Positions 9,101 through 19,510 of a stretch of DNA of 64,000 bases are shown here, piece after piece; position 1 is the first letter of the stretch, and each line of letters begins with the position of its first letter. Both the position numbers and the translations under genes were made by a program. Location of the stretch: assembly GCF_954871325.1 (NCBI RefSeq), contig NC_088778.1:24599120-24663119 (forward strand), written 5' to 3'. Origin of the DNA: Gordionus sp. m RMFG-2023. Its lineage: Eukaryota; Nematomorpha; Gordioida; Chordodea; Parachordodidae. A model generated the notes under the pieces. The model did no database searches, was not told the origin of the DNA, and saw nothing but the letters and a program-made list of their open reading frames with translations.

Positions 9101-11860
9101 ATGTCAATCAATTTTATAAATATATTAGTTTTTAATTAATGAAATGTCAGTCATTTCTGACAAAGATTTTTGTTGATATTTTTTTGAACAAAGAAACACT
9201 TTTTTAATTTTTATGATTTTTCGATTTTTATATTTTTTGTGACTTTTAAATTTTTGATAACCTTTTTTTATGGTAATAAAACCTTTTTAAATTATGATAA
9301 TATTTTGCGCCTTTAATTTTTGACCCTTGTAATTTGATAATAGTTTTATTTAATAAAGATATAGATCCGAAAATTAGTTTGCCTAGCATTTAATTTGATA
9401 GTTTGCATTCTGAGTTTAGCCTTATAGTAGAATTTAGTCTTAGTAATTTTTCTGATATAATTAATATTTGAACCCCTCTTGTTTCATTTTGTGTTTTTTG
9501 TCATTGAGTAAATTTTTGAAAAAAATATAATGGGCCAAACTGGGCAACTTGTGCACAGATTCTTAGTGGGCCAAATGAGGGTTGAGTTTTTCAAGTATAA
9601 ATATAAATCACATCTTTTATAAAATGGTAACAATTCCAATATAAATAATGTGCTGTTTAATTCATATTTAAATAAAAAGTTCCACTCTCCATATCACAAA
9701 TATGTGTAAGCATCTAACCCTATTCATTGAATATACAATAAGTGCTTAGTTTTCACAAACCCATCAAACTGGGAAACAAAAATTAAGGATAATTATGATA
9801 AGTCCCATCTACCTTTTTGGTTAGGCCACAGTTATCCATGCACACAAGAAGTAATGTCACTTATGCAGCCATGGGAAATCAGAAGACAGGGAAAGGCCCA
9901 TGCTAACAAACAAAATAAAAGTTTAAATTATGGGAGGGTTTTGGATAGGTTAATTTTATGTTTTATTTAGCATTGTGATAGAGAAGGAACTACTTATTAA
10001 TCTAATTATTTTGTTTATAGTAACTTGATACTTTTAATTTGCCCTCCAGAGTTTGAAATAATAAAAAAATATTTAAAGATTTTTGATGTTTGAAGATATT
10101 TCTAAGAATAAGATCAAATTTCATCTAAAATTAAATCCTTTTCCCTAAAAATATTTTATAAATAAATCTTTTGTGACTTTTATGCATTTAAAATCTTTTA
10201 TGAAATCACAAACTAAAAATTTTTTTGATCTTTAAAAAAAAAATCTTGAATTTTGTGATCTTTAATTTAGAATTTTTTTGCTCAAATTTTGGGCAAAAAA
10301 ATCTTTTCAAACCCTGACAAATGTTCTTCTCTATAAAAATAAAATCACATACTCTACTAAATGGATGCCTTGAAGCTGCTTCTTCAATATTTGTAAAAGG
10401 TGCCTCTAATATAACAGCTGCTGGTTTGTAAGCTTAAGAGATTTGATTTTGCCAAATAAATAATCAGTTCAATTAAATATGCTAAAAAATTTATAATGTA
10501 AATTGATTTATGATATATGTTGAATTATATAAATTGTAACATGTATTATTTACTCTTTATTTTAGTTTTACTTTCAAATTATATTTTCATTTTAGTTTTA
10601 CTTTAAAAATGTTATATAAATGATATGAAAAAGAGAAATAAGACAGATAAAGAAATAATATATTTACTTTTCTTCAATATAAAATAGGAATCTCAAAAAT
10701 ATAAAAAAAGTATTTACCTTCATTATCATTAAGAAATCTTGCTAATTTAGTTGTAACACTACAAAATTTTTTGTAGAATTTTAAAAAGGTAATCATTTTT
10801 AAATATATACCCACTCCCCAGTGAATGTCCCCACAATATTATTGGATTATTTCCACTATGATGTTTAATCCAACTATATACATATTTTGCATCATCTAGA
10901 ACACCCTTTTCTGTTGGGGTACCAATAGAATCCCCAAAACCTTTACTCATTTTAAGAGAAAAATAAAATAAGTATATTTATAACTTGAGCCAAAATGAAC
11001 ATTCATATATTTTTATTTCATTTTTTAGTTCAAATTTAGTAATTTACATATTTTTTTTATAAAAATATAAAAATAATTATGTCAGCCTATTTTCACTGCT
11101 AAAAATATAACTTCAAATACTATTGCCCTCCATTATTATTTTTTAATCAAAATAAGTGATGATCTAATATCTTTCAAAATAATTTACTAATTTATACAAA
11201 ACTTTTTATAATAAAAAAATAAATAAGTACAAAGTAGTTAATCATTGTAAATAAAATCCCTGAAAAAAATGTGAAAATAAAATAAAGTATTATAAGAAAT
11301 CAAAAATTTTGCTCAGAATTTATAAATCTACTCACCTCTGTAATCAAATGATATAATATGAAAATTCATTTTTGAGAGAATTTTATATAACATAATACGA
11401 TGCCATCCAGCTCTAATAGATAAAAATAATTCATAAAGTTATATAATTTTAATACCTTGTTCCAGCATTTCCATGTAAATATAAAATAATAGGATGACCA
11501 GAGTTTAAATAATTATAGGAGTGGGTATCTTTTTTATATAAAGGTAACATGTCCTCTGGTAATGTGTGCCTTTATTTAAAATATATTTAATTTTTTCAAA
11601 TTTCATACCATAATCCTATAGTAATATTTTGTCCAACATTAATATTATAATTTTGTGTCCCTAATAAACCTAATTTATCAGGAAAGTTAAAATTTACAAA
11701 GGGAGGCCAATGTACTATTAAACATAAATAAATTTGTAAAACATAATTATAAATCACTTGTATTTAAAAAGATCAATCTTCTTGAAAGAGGAATATAGTA
11801 TTTAAAAGCCAATGGTATTAGAAAATAAGTTAATAAAGCTATGAGTATAGCTGTTGACAT
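163..11860 (-). CDS. ABHD12: ABHD12-like lysophospholipid serine hydrolase, ten exons
   Basis: Exons, in transcript order: 11865-11758, 11714-11609, 11569-11456, 11412-11336, 10940-10811, 10758-10718, 10432-10353, 1827-1745, 723-645, and 348 to a stop at 163-165 (or a donor at 221/220). Splice phases agree at every junction, giving about 332 residues from the ATG at 11860; human ABHD12 has 398. Seen in order: a hydrophobic membrane segment (LIALLTYFLIPLAF), the oxyanion-hole strand HPIILYLHGNAGTR, the nucleophile elbow GHSLG with the catalytic Ser, EAPFTNI, IYRYFPWF, the catalytic Asp in MHAKDDNVVP, and the candidate catalytic His in LGHKHIH. Known family role: ER-membrane lysophosphatidylserine lipase. 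The ATG lies just inside the first exon found, so a more upstream exon is possible; the human N-terminal extension is not seen. The intron 1828-10352 holds an LTR retroelement. The last few residues differ from the family. Confidence 0.9.
1532..1674. repeat. 45-bp tandem repeat, about 3.2 copies
   Basis: The unit begins CATTTTCTATTTGACTAACG and ends GAATCGGTT; three full copies are followed by a short partial one. The copies are essentially identical, which suggests a recent expansion. The array lies in the ABHD12 intron 724-1744, about 70 bases from the 3' edge of the exon 1745-1827. The unit length is a multiple of three, so it makes a spurious periodic open frame on the minus strand. Confidence 0.92.
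2250..2682 (+). repeat. 5' LTR
   Basis: 433 bp, TG...CA termini, matching 9072-9503 over its full length and 6111-6542 in reverse orientation. By eye it differs from both of the other copies by the same two small indels. The inverted internal copy therefore derives from the 3' LTR lineage and not from this one. Confidence 0.9.
2684..2697 (+). promoter_or_regulatory. Candidate tRNA primer-binding site
   Basis: TGGTGACCGAGACC begins one base after the 5' LTR. It starts with TGG, as expected for pairing with the CCA end of a tRNA. I could not decide which tRNA it matches. Confidence 0.5.
2867..3679 (+). CDS. Gag-like protein with transmembrane helix and two CCHC knuckles
   Basis: A 270-residue frame. 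Residues about 42-63 form a strongly hydrophobic stretch (AVVTILLLVLLYVLHIMI) that reads as a membrane helix, unusual for a Ty3/gypsy Gag. A charged, coiled-coil-like part follows (about 88-160; ERSIVILQELKELKE). Near the C-terminus are two zinc knuckles of the C-X2-C-X4-H-X4-C form: CTRCGYVGHKVETC and CFKCNKPGHVAINC. No capsid or major-homology-like region is recognisable. The position between the 5' LTR and the protease, and the zinc knuckles, make a nucleocapsid-type role likely. Membrane anchoring is inference from hydrophobicity. The second element at 29202-34139 has the same order of parts. Confidence 0.75.
   Translation: MGFIFNFDIEPSVFDKISEYPSITYQSVYQMVDKFDVNNAVVTILLLVLLYVLHIMIKFLFGKCTLVATKVYGNWKLDTPVSADCWEKIAVLESSLNGILNEIKNGRPEKVETMKDNNDDRLDSVERSIVILQELKELKEVIKIIYQDINTLVITNSNINKGQIRGPTWTNEKNIFMGKNGFSGHKKILEDLKCTRCGYVGHKVETCVVQEQNFREGFPLRKLALENSNVRKISGTNTIKFDVLRPNYGKSRLCFKCNKPGHVAINCIKN
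3917..6153 (+). pseudogene. pol: pol region: protease, reverse transcriptase, RNase H
   Basis: Domain order is that of Ty3/gypsy pol. The retropepsin has the active-site motif LFDTGASISIM. The reverse transcriptase shows FSKVDFSSAYLQLPL, RLPFGLSVSAP and the catalytic YYMDDVL. The start of RNase H shows LAVDASNKGVGGALL, followed by the tether segment RRGKENHLPDILSRL. The integrase N-terminal and core domains are not found downstream; the inverted arm begins where the integrase would be expected. The region is a fossil and is not read here as one intact protein. Confidence 0.88.
6111..7036 (-). repeat. Inverted arm: reverse copy of the element's 3' end
   Basis: This 926-bp segment is the reverse complement of 8577-9503. 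It contains a whole LTR (6111-6542), the polypurine region and most of the 3' zinc-knuckle ORF on the minus strand. Match to the other arm is close to complete by eye. The spacer between the arms is about 1.5 kb, so single-stranded nucleic acid from here could fold into a long hairpin. Confidence 0.92.
7091..7402 (+). pseudogene. Integrase C-terminal fragment
   Basis: A 103-residue frame reading GVTPVELFLGRRTRGPLDF, then QKVWARLFDSRATRWEKG and a final VVRHHDHMRLG. This fits the part of a gypsy-class integrase just after the catalytic core (P-x-E-LF-x-GR-x-x-R) and its small C-terminal beta domain. The catalytic core itself is absent. It lies between the two inverted arms. Confidence 0.7.
7403..8461. 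other. AT-rich non-coding stretch inside the LTR element
   Basis: No frame longer than noise. The stretch holds short imperfect direct repeats (for example TTGGTAAGGTTGGTG twice near 7910-7980) and A/T runs near 8260-8400. It separates the integrase fragment from the 3' zinc-knuckle ORF and may serve as a leader for that ORF. Confidence 0.5.
8462..8977 (+). CDS. 3' accessory zinc-knuckle protein (ORF3)
   Basis: 171 residues in one open frame, just upstream of the 3' LTR. It has one CCHC knuckle, CFHCRSNDHIRSQC (about residues 48-61), then an Arg-rich stretch (RSTRQYRRRGED), a Ser/Pro-rich low-complexity part and an acidic, leucine-containing C-terminus (DDMDLWENQLLS). It is more GC-rich than the surrounding DNA. 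The second element at 29202-34139 has an ORF of the same design and position. Function unknown; nucleic-acid binding is inferred from the knuckle. Most of it is also present in reverse at 6611-7036. Confidence 0.7.
   Translation: METTSRLVDLGSCYIQITLIPKNTGMTIPTTMVLDNSMMSGGPRIKKCFHCRSNDHIRSQCPILGRDGRSPLAPINDNTIGRSTRQYRRRGEDSTRGTAPCAPIRQAPSANRGALNGTSSGSSSSTSNPPIDNILQRTVDNIQGPTPTTSAFSAEATRIDDMDLWENQLLS
8577..9503 (+). repeat. Forward arm of the internal inverted repeat
   Basis: Reverse complement of 6111-7036. It runs from within ORF3 through the polypurine stretch AAAGGGGTGG (about 9060-9069) and the whole 3' LTR. Homology with the other arm ends at TGTCTG (8577). Confidence 0.92.
9072..9503 (+). 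repeat. 3' LTR
   Basis: 432 bp, TGTCAT...TTTTTGTCA, preceded by the purine-rich AAAGGGGTGGCA typical of a polypurine tract. A direct copy of 2250-2682. Confidence 0.9.
9504..10352. other. ABHD12 intron remainder
   Basis: Intronic sequence between the 3' LTR and the exon 10353-10432. I see no gene, repeat family or RNA feature in it. Confidence 0.5.
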
Positions 11861-11865
11861 CAGAT

Positions 11866-12179
11866 CTTTGTAAATTCTAATTAAATGATAGAACTTAATT
11901 ATGTAAATTATAAAACTTTGCATTCATAATGTATTGTATAGACATCAGGATATTATAATTTATGATTATACCAAAACGATCACAAAAATTATGAAATTAT
12001 TATCAAATTCAGAAGTTCATATGATATTTGAAAGCTCTCAAATATTTCCATATGTCATCATATAAAAAAAAAATATATTATTTGGGGGCGTCGATAGCTT
12101 TTATAAAAAAGGGAGCAGAATTTGGAGTTAAGTACAACATTTGTGATAGATATTATATTGATTAATTATACTAATAAGT
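11866..12179. other. Upstream flank of ABHD12
   Basis: AT-rich sequence before the first exon found. It may hold the ABHD12 promoter or a further 5' exon, but I can point to no specific signal. Confidence 0.3.
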
Positions 12180-14767
12180 CAGTGGTGTAGTTATTATATC
12201 CTCATGGGGAGGGGGGGGGTTAAAAATCTTTGGAGGGCGAAACACTCAAACCTATGAACACTCAATTTCTTATTAGGCTTTAATAAAATTATTTTAAATA
12301 TTTGCATGTAACAAAATTTTAGGGAGTATTTTATTATAGATTGATTTATTATAACTTCAGCATAAATAACATTCCTTTATTTAATCATGTATTTATTTTA
12401 ATTATTTAAAATAAATTTCAAAATATAAATATTTAATACAGATTATAATATTAAAAATTTTATTGTATAAAAACTCTATTTAAAAAAAATGTAATTTAAC
12501 AATAAAAAATATAACAATATTATCAAAATATAAATAATGCACAGTACTTTCATTAAAATAAAATACATTAATTGCATATATTTTAAGAGTTTATACAAAA
12601 ATTATATAAATCTTATAAGCAGGGGTAGCTAGCCTTTACAATCTCAGGGGGCTCAACTAAAAAATTTTTATGGGGGTTTCGCCCTTATACCCTCAATTTT
12701 CCTCTTTTACCCGGCCTTCGGCCGGGTTTTATATTAATATATCATACTTTTTTAAAATTTGCTAACTCTAAACAATTATTCTGAAATTCATATTTTGTCA
12801 TTTATTATATTTTGCATACAAAATAAACTAGCATAAAAATAATTAAACATATATAAAAATAATATTTTTATAATACAAAATCTATTTATTACAGTAGACA
12901 CTGTTTTATAGAATGGACTAATAAGAAGAAATTTATAGGCTTTACCAAATCAACAATTCTCGAAGAAGAGAATATAAACGACCAATCCAAATCATAAAAC
13001 AATATGGGAGTTAGAGCTTCCTCTTACATGATGTAAAGTAATCGAGAAAATTATTGTGAGATATTAAATTTATAAAAGATTATCTTCCATTTTTTATGAT
13101 ATATAAACGACTACACAGTAGACCATTATTGCTTATCTAAAATATGCAATCATATGCTCTCAGCAGCTGTAGTACTAATCTTAAATTACATAGCCACACA
13201 AATAATAGATGCTGGTTAATTTACATAGCCATGACACCCATGATGGTAACCCATATCAGAATTTATTATGTTTAGATAAATTGATGAAACAAAAACACTA
13301 TAAATCTTTAGAAGAAATTATGCAAATATATTAAAACCTTGAGTTATTTACACTGCAAGGATGCCATATTAAAAATGAAACATTTTGTAACTATAAAATA
13401 AGAACCAGAGTGATATCATTAAAGATATTAAAATTTTATATATTATTGTCGCACCATCTCTACTTGGTATATTATATCTTAAAATATGTAATAATATCAA
13501 AAATATATTTGTATTAAAAATTTAACTCAAAACTGTTTTTCAAAAAAGAAAAAAATAGCTTTCATAAAATCACGTAAAAAAAGAGTAGAAAAGTTATCAA
13601 ATTATTACATTTATTGCCAATGACATAGATAATACCTAGACTGACGATTCATTCATTAAAATTCATTTTTAAACGTCGTTAAAAGCAAATCAGCTGGACC
13701 GGCCATTTGGTAACACATATAGTAATTATTCTCATGTTAAAAACTACTATTAAATTGATAACTTGCTGTCTTATTATTTCGATGATCCGGTAATTCTTTA
13801 ATAAAGTTTGCATCAGATATAGGAATAAATTAGGCTCTCGTTTATAATTTTAATAATGATTAGTGTAACCAAGATGGCGTCTCCACATGATTTGCATTTA
13901 TGTACACTTTTAATGAATGAATCGTCAGTCTAGGTATTATATATGTCATTGTTTATTGCAGAATAATTAATAATGTTTAATTTTTAAAATTATTTATAAA
14001 TAAATAGATGGCGGTAAATAGTTGAATGCAAATTGTTACTTATATTTATTATCAAAAGCATTTATTAGTAAAGTTTTAAAAATATTAACTGTAATATATT
14101 ATATAACTGTCAAATACGTATGTAAAATTGGCATTTTACCTAATATTTTATAAATAATTATATATAATAGAGGATTATAAAATATATGTCTATACTTTTT
14201 ATAAATAAATCTCTTATACTTATTTGGATTTGGATCTTGTAAATAATTTTAGAAAGAGACATGATAATTATATTTTAAAATCAATAATATAGTTGATTAG
14301 TGATGTTAAACTCGGCTAATTGCAATATTAAATTTGTTAATTTTCATTAATAAATGATTATATTTTTTTAATTAGGGTTATATAATAATTTAAATAATAA
14401 AAATCAATTAAGCTTCTACTGTTAATGCCAAATTAATATTTAGTGAGTGATATTGATATTCCATTTTTAACACAGAATATGATCGCAAGTTGGCATAGCG
14501 AAAATATATTTTATATGTTAATCTAATCTAATAATAAAAATAGTATTCATTTAATAAAAATTTAGATAGCCTTATTAATTTTTAAATAATAAAATTAAAT
14601 CTATATATTACTCAATAGAATTATAAAAGAAATCGTTCAGTGAGCAATTAAAAAAATTTATTTTTAGTTCAAGGGGGTATTAAGAAGTCATTAAAAAAAA
14701 ATTTCTTCAGGGGCCATTCAAATTTTTCAGGGGGCTCGAGCCCCTCCGCCCCTTAGCGACGCCGCTG
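12180..14767. mobile_element. Putative non-autonomous hAT-like element
   Basis: The left end reads CAGTGGTGTAGTTA and the reverse complement of the right end reads CAGCGGCGTCGCTA, 10 of 14 matching and mostly C/T differences, followed on each side by a G-rich stretch. Flanks TAATAAG and TTATAAG could be an imperfect target duplication. No transposase is visible inside. A second G-rich end (CAGGGGTAGCTAGCC at 12620) suggests another truncated element within, and an intact small transposon lies at 13618-13951. Confidence 0.55.
13618..13951. mobile_element. 334-bp MITE with ~44-bp TIRs and 8-bp TSD
   Basis: The terminal inverted repeats start CAATGACATA and continue through ACCTAGACTGACGATTC to CATTCATTAAAA, nearly identical at both ends. 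The exact 8-bp direct repeat TTTATTGC flanks it (13610-13617 and 13952-13959), fitting hAT-type or similar integration. It has no coding capacity. It sits inside the larger element 12180-14767. Confidence 0.85.
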
Positions 14768-15439
14768 GTTATAAGAGAATTCATTTTAGGAAAAAATTTG
14801 ATTATAAATATTATATATTAAAACGAATATAATCATATTGCAATTTTTTGATTTGAATTTATAAAGAAAGGTCTACTTGAGATCTTGCTAATTCATCTAA
14901 AATCAAATTTTTATCAAGGATAATCTCCATATAAATATTTGTGCTAGTCTATTTAAACGTTTTTCACCGGTGGTATTTCTTAAATAGATTTTTAACCTTT
15001 TTAAAGTTAAAAAACCTTTCATTATATTTTTCATGGGGATGGGTACGCCACTAATTAGTTATATTAAAATATAAAAATTTAGAGACATATACTCGGCCTT
15101 ATACCGGGCAAAGGCAGGCCTAAGGTTGGCCAAATACTTTATGGGATATATCAATAGATATCGAAAATTACAAAAATTAGTGATGTTGCAGATGTTGAAA
15201 ATGACAAATAACGGTAACACGATACAAAAATAAAAAGTACAAATACATGGAATATAAATAATGCATCATGAAAAATTACCTTTATAATAAATCTAGAATG
15301 ATCATATAATCTAAATGTTGCAAGAGTTGCATTCACGGCATTGAGATGTGGAAAAGACAAAATAGCTTGCCAGAGAATATATTTGCCTACCTAGCATCAA
15401 TACCAATATTTACCAGGAATTTAAAAATTGTTAATCATG
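14768..15439. other. Intergenic, nothing recognised
   Basis: No gene or clear repeat. A short GC-richer patch (near 15090-15140, CGGCCTTATACCGGGC) resembles the subterminal repeats of hAT-type elements elsewhere in the window, but no ends are found. Confidence 0.3.
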
Positions 15440-16430
15440 CAACACATGGGCTCACTATCGCAAGAACTTATAACATCTGTGGATAACGACCTCAGAACCA
15501 CTCGAGAGAGTTAACATTGATTACCCAGGGTCGTTCTTATAAAAAAAACTGGTTGTTAATAGTCGACATAATAGTATAGTTTCTATTATAAAGCCGGTGG
15601 AATCAATAACCGCTAAAATAACAAAAATGTTTAAGATTAGTGGTATAACCAAACAGATTGTGATTAGTGTTGTTAAAAAGCCCGATTCAGAATGATTTTA
15701 AAAAACGTCCCGGTTAAGACTATAACCAAAATAACATTATGTATACCTAAAGATTTGGCACATAGCTGGTAGAAATGCTTAGACATTTGCGAAATCTAGA
15801 TGATTACATCATATTATTTTAGCAAAAATCTTAATAGGGCCGTTTTGAAGAATCTACCCAAATCGGGGTTTTTATGAATATTATTTGTGACCGCCAACGG
15901 TACATACCAAGTGTTTTTAAAAGTTTTGTGTTGACCACAATATAAAACACACGCTAACGTCAGTATATCCTAAACAAAACGGTTAAGTGGAAAATGGCGA
16001 AAGACGCTTATGAAAAGAAATTTGGAAACGAATTTGTTTATAAATTAATTAATCACAACTGTCGGAATAAATCTAATAACAACATAATACCGCCGAAAAA
16101 ATTTGTATTACTAAATAACAAGAACACAATAGGATTTGCTCAAACCTTTAAATTACCATAATATGAAAACAACAAAATCCTTATCACCAAATACAACGAT
16201 AAACGACCGAGAAAGAGTATGATATAAAACATTCAAGGCGAGCAGATTGGATATAAGCGTTGTCTTAAAAAGTGAAAGTGATGGCACGGGAAATAATGTG
16301 ATTAAGAGACATCTGGACTAAACAAAGATCAGCCAGTGATAACGCAGAATTGAACAAATACAACAACACAAACCACATAACAAGCAAAATTAATGCACCG
16401 TTGTATGAATCACCAACTGAAAATGTTTAA
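15440..16430 (+). pseudogene. Old Ty3/gypsy integrase relic
   Basis: Plus-strand translation shows ESITAKITKMFKISGITKQI (about 15598-15657) and, after an inserted MITE, IKHTLTSVYPKQNG (about 15943-15985). These match the integrase core of gypsy elements, including the conserved His-Pro-x-x-Asn-Gly-type region. The copy is heavily decayed, with many breaks and no LTRs recognised, so it is old. Confidence 0.55.
15665..15883. mobile_element. hAT-type MITE (TAGTGTTGTTAA family) inside the gypsy relic
   Basis: Starts TAGTGTTGTTAAAAAGCCCG and ends with a decayed inverted version (CGGGGTTTTTATGAATATTA). The flanks ATTGTGAT and TTTGTGAC agree at 6 of 8 positions, as an aged target duplication. The body has the family hallmarks GAAATCTAGATG and TATTATTTTAGCAAAA. 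Confidence 0.65.
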
Positions 16431-18636
16431 GGTATGGGGGGGGGGTGAGTTGATTACAATGTGAACAGCACTAGACCTGCTAGAGATTAAAGCAGTTATT
16501 TAGGCACTTTATTTTTTCATGGATGGATAATTTACAGATAATAAATAATAAACATCATCCTATTTTAAAAGTTTCCTAAAATTTATTTTGCAATAATAAT
16601 GAAAAATTATTCAAAGTATTCATTTTTATTTATAAACTTTTATCCAAAATAATTATTTATTGTTTATAAACGTTTATCCAAAATAATTATTTATTGTTTA
16701 TAAGTAAAATTATTAATCATATTTAAAAAAAGTTCATATTCATATGTCATAAGTTGTTTCATGTTCTTTTCACCTTTTTTTTTTCATGTCATCTTTGATA
16801 TATAATTAAAGAATGTGATAAGCTAGGGATTCTTCTTTAGTCTATAAAATAATATAAATAAATATTTGAGTATGAAATAATTGTTCATTTCAATGAGAAT
16901 ATTGGCAATAAAGAATTTACTTATTTTAGCAAAATATCTAGATGTTTGATGTCTAGATTCTAAATAAAAGATTGATAGTGAATCATACCACGTTGTGTAT
17001 TTATTACTTCAAAAAAAATATCATTGGTCTATCAAGTCATTTAAATTCAGTGTACTTGCAATAAAAAATTAGCTTATGATGTTCATGCAAAATCTTCAGA
17101 TATTTGCTATTAAAATTCTATTGTATCTTAAACATTAATATAGGGCAATTTATCCTAAATTATATTTTTGTAAAGCTGTTTATTAATAAAAACAAAAATA
17201 TGTATTCATTAAAAAAAATATATATATTTTTTGGATTTATCATGAATAATTTCAAAAATCGCGTGATGCATAATGATTTGTATTTTAAAAAATTTATTGC
17301 AATTAGCTTTTAGTTAAATAGAAAAGTATAGATAAGCTATCGGTAAATATCAATCAGAGACCTTGATGGGCCTTGATTTTATAACCAAGCGTGGCCTATG
17401 CTTGGTGTAAAAATTTTTTGTAAGCCTAAACCGAATAAGGCCCGTAGTCTGTCTTCAAAAAATTTTCATAAGCCCATTAAATCATTTTATATTACTTATG
17501 ATGAAACAATACCTATTAAGGTAGGCAGGGAGTAAGACATCAAATAGAAAGTTGCATAAAATTGATTTTTATTTTATTTATTAAAAATTTTAACTACTGA
17601 ATCTAATAAATTTTACAATTCAATTTAACAATTTATTTAATCAGTTAATATAAAATAACAATCATAACGACCAAAATATTAAGAAACTATTAAGTTAATA
17701 GAATGGAAAGTAAAAGAAATAATAAAAGTCCTTAAGATAAATATTAAGTTAATATAATGTAAAGTAAAAGAAATAATAAATTCAGTCTCGGTTAATATTA
17801 AGTTATAGGCAATGAAAAAGAAATAATAAAAATCAGTCGAATATATAAACAATATTAATGAAAATATAATAAATCAGAATGATATAAACAAAATTTAAAT
17901 CTATAATTTCAAATTGTCATTTAAAAAATAATATATTAACAATAATTGCTTTATCATTTTAAATTGAATAAAAAGTAGGGAATTTTATTATCGATTTGAT
18001 TTGCATTTATGCTTAGAAAAATGTGAAGACCCTACTTTCCGTGCTAAGTATGCCCTGACAAATTCTACATTAAACAAATCCAATTTTTCGATTATGTTTG
18101 CCTAATTAATATATTTAAACTATCCCACACTATGCTCTTTAGTAAATTATTTTTAAATAATTTATATTCCTGAGAATGTAATTTTAAAGTTATTCCTGAT
18201 TTTTATTTATTATATCTAAAAGAAAATACTATAAATTGTTTTATGCTATTTTTGATTTATAAAATATAGAAGAAAAGGTTTTAATATTTATTATGTAATA
18301 AAACACTTTTAAAATTAGTATATCTGAAAAATTTATCTGCCAACCTTATCTAAACAAGCAGCTATACATGATAAACAAAACATGTTATTGTTAATAAAAT
18401 AAGATCCTTCATAATATAAATAATATTTATTACCTATACACTTTAAATTTATTGTCAAGTAAAAGTAAGAAACTAAATTTGTGATTTTAAACAGCAGGAA
18501 ATAAAAAAATGAACATTCTCCAAGATATGTGAGATAGTGTAGTGTGATAAATAAATCTAATGAAATTATAATGCTTTGTATATTTGTCCTATAAATATTC
18601 ATAAAATAAGCTAAATTTAGATAAAAAAATTTTAGG
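16431..18636. other. Intergenic, AT-rich
   Basis: No gene recognised; open frames here look like chance. A candidate hAT-type end (CAGAGACCTTGATGGGCC) occurs near 17355, followed by GGCC-rich short repeats, but no partner end is seen. Short tandem similarity lies at 16640-16700. Confidence 0.35.
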
Positions 18637-19398
18637 CCAAAGCCATTGGTGTGCGCAGCGGGGGGGGGCAGGGAGACTAACCCCCCCACCCCCCCCCCCC
18701 CAAAGCCAAAAAATGCAGATGCCGGATATATTTTTCAAAAATATTATTGTTTATATTAATTTATATTTGTTAATATTTATTCGTATCTCATTAAAATATA
18801 TTTACATTTATTATCACATTCATAAGTTATTTTATCAATTAATTTCGATTTCAAGTTTTCCGGGGTAATATTTACTTATTATTTTCAAATTTTTAGTGGC
18901 GTAATATTTATCTACCATTTTCAAATTTCTAGTCAAATAATAATTATTTCTGAAACTTCTGGTCCAATAGGGAAAAAGAAATTGCAACCTTGTCCAACGA
19001 GATAGAGCCTCTTCCATCAAGCACTAACAGCTATTAAGGAGTTAGAAGAGCCAATTATTTGCTATTACTGAAATATCACAATGGCCTGAAAGAAATATTT
19101 CCTCAGAAGCAAGAAAATTATTGGATTTAATGCTTATTCCAAATTTTATTTCTCATTAGAATGTATTATTTAATTATACAACTATTTTAATACTTTTCAA
19201 AAACATGTCATTGATTTGATTAAGAAGATGAGAATAGCGGAGAGCATTTTATCAGATTTCAAGCAAATTAGGGCGTTGATGAAGAATTTCATATTTTATT
19301 GTTGAGTCAAAAGCAGAGCTATACGTGTTTAATATTTGTCTCCCTCGACTTGTAGCAAGGCAAGCTCATCGTTAAAACATTAATATAGGATCAGTAAG

Positions 19399-19510
19399 TA
19401 GTGTTGTTAAACGCTCGTTTGAGCGATTTTTAAAAATTATTTTAGCGAAATTGAGCCTAGATATTTTGCAAGATGGCACATAGTATAATCTAGATGCGCT
19501 TACAAATAAA
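19399..19510. mobile_element. Truncated TAGTGTTGTTAA-family MITE
   Basis: Starts TAGTGTTGTTAAACGCTCG with internal family sequence (GATATTTTGCAAGATGGCAC), but the right inverted end is missing. It lies within the hAT transposase relic. Confidence 0.5.

Larger units (their letters stand above)
2250..9503 (+). mobile_element. Ty3/gypsy-like LTR element with an internal inverted copy of its 3' end
   Basis: Direct LTRs lie at 2250-2682 and 9072-9503 (TGTCAT at the start, TTTTTGTCA at the end). Inside, in order: a Gag-like ORF, a protease-RT-RNase H region, an inverted copy of the 3' end of the element (6111-7036), an integrase C-terminal piece, and a zinc-knuckle ORF before the 3' LTR. No matching target-site duplication is visible (5' flank AGGCT, 3' flank TTGAG). 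The element sits in an ABHD12 intron, in opposite orientation to the gene. It looks broken: it has one large internal rearrangement and about one or two smaller breaks. The LTRs differ by a few small indels, so it is moderately young. Confidence 0.88.

Noticed and set aside
2250-9503. Reading 6111-9503 as a separate foldback DNA transposon with LTR-like TIRs
   Set aside because: The direct LTR at 2250-2682, the primer site and the gag-pol order show one retroelement. The TIR-like arms are its duplicated 3' end.
9660-9900. Search for the ABHD12 3' exons next to exon 10353-10432
   Set aside because: No match there. The missing exons (IYRYFPWF, the Asp and the His parts) lie on the far side of the LTR element, at 1827-1745, 723-645 and 348-221.
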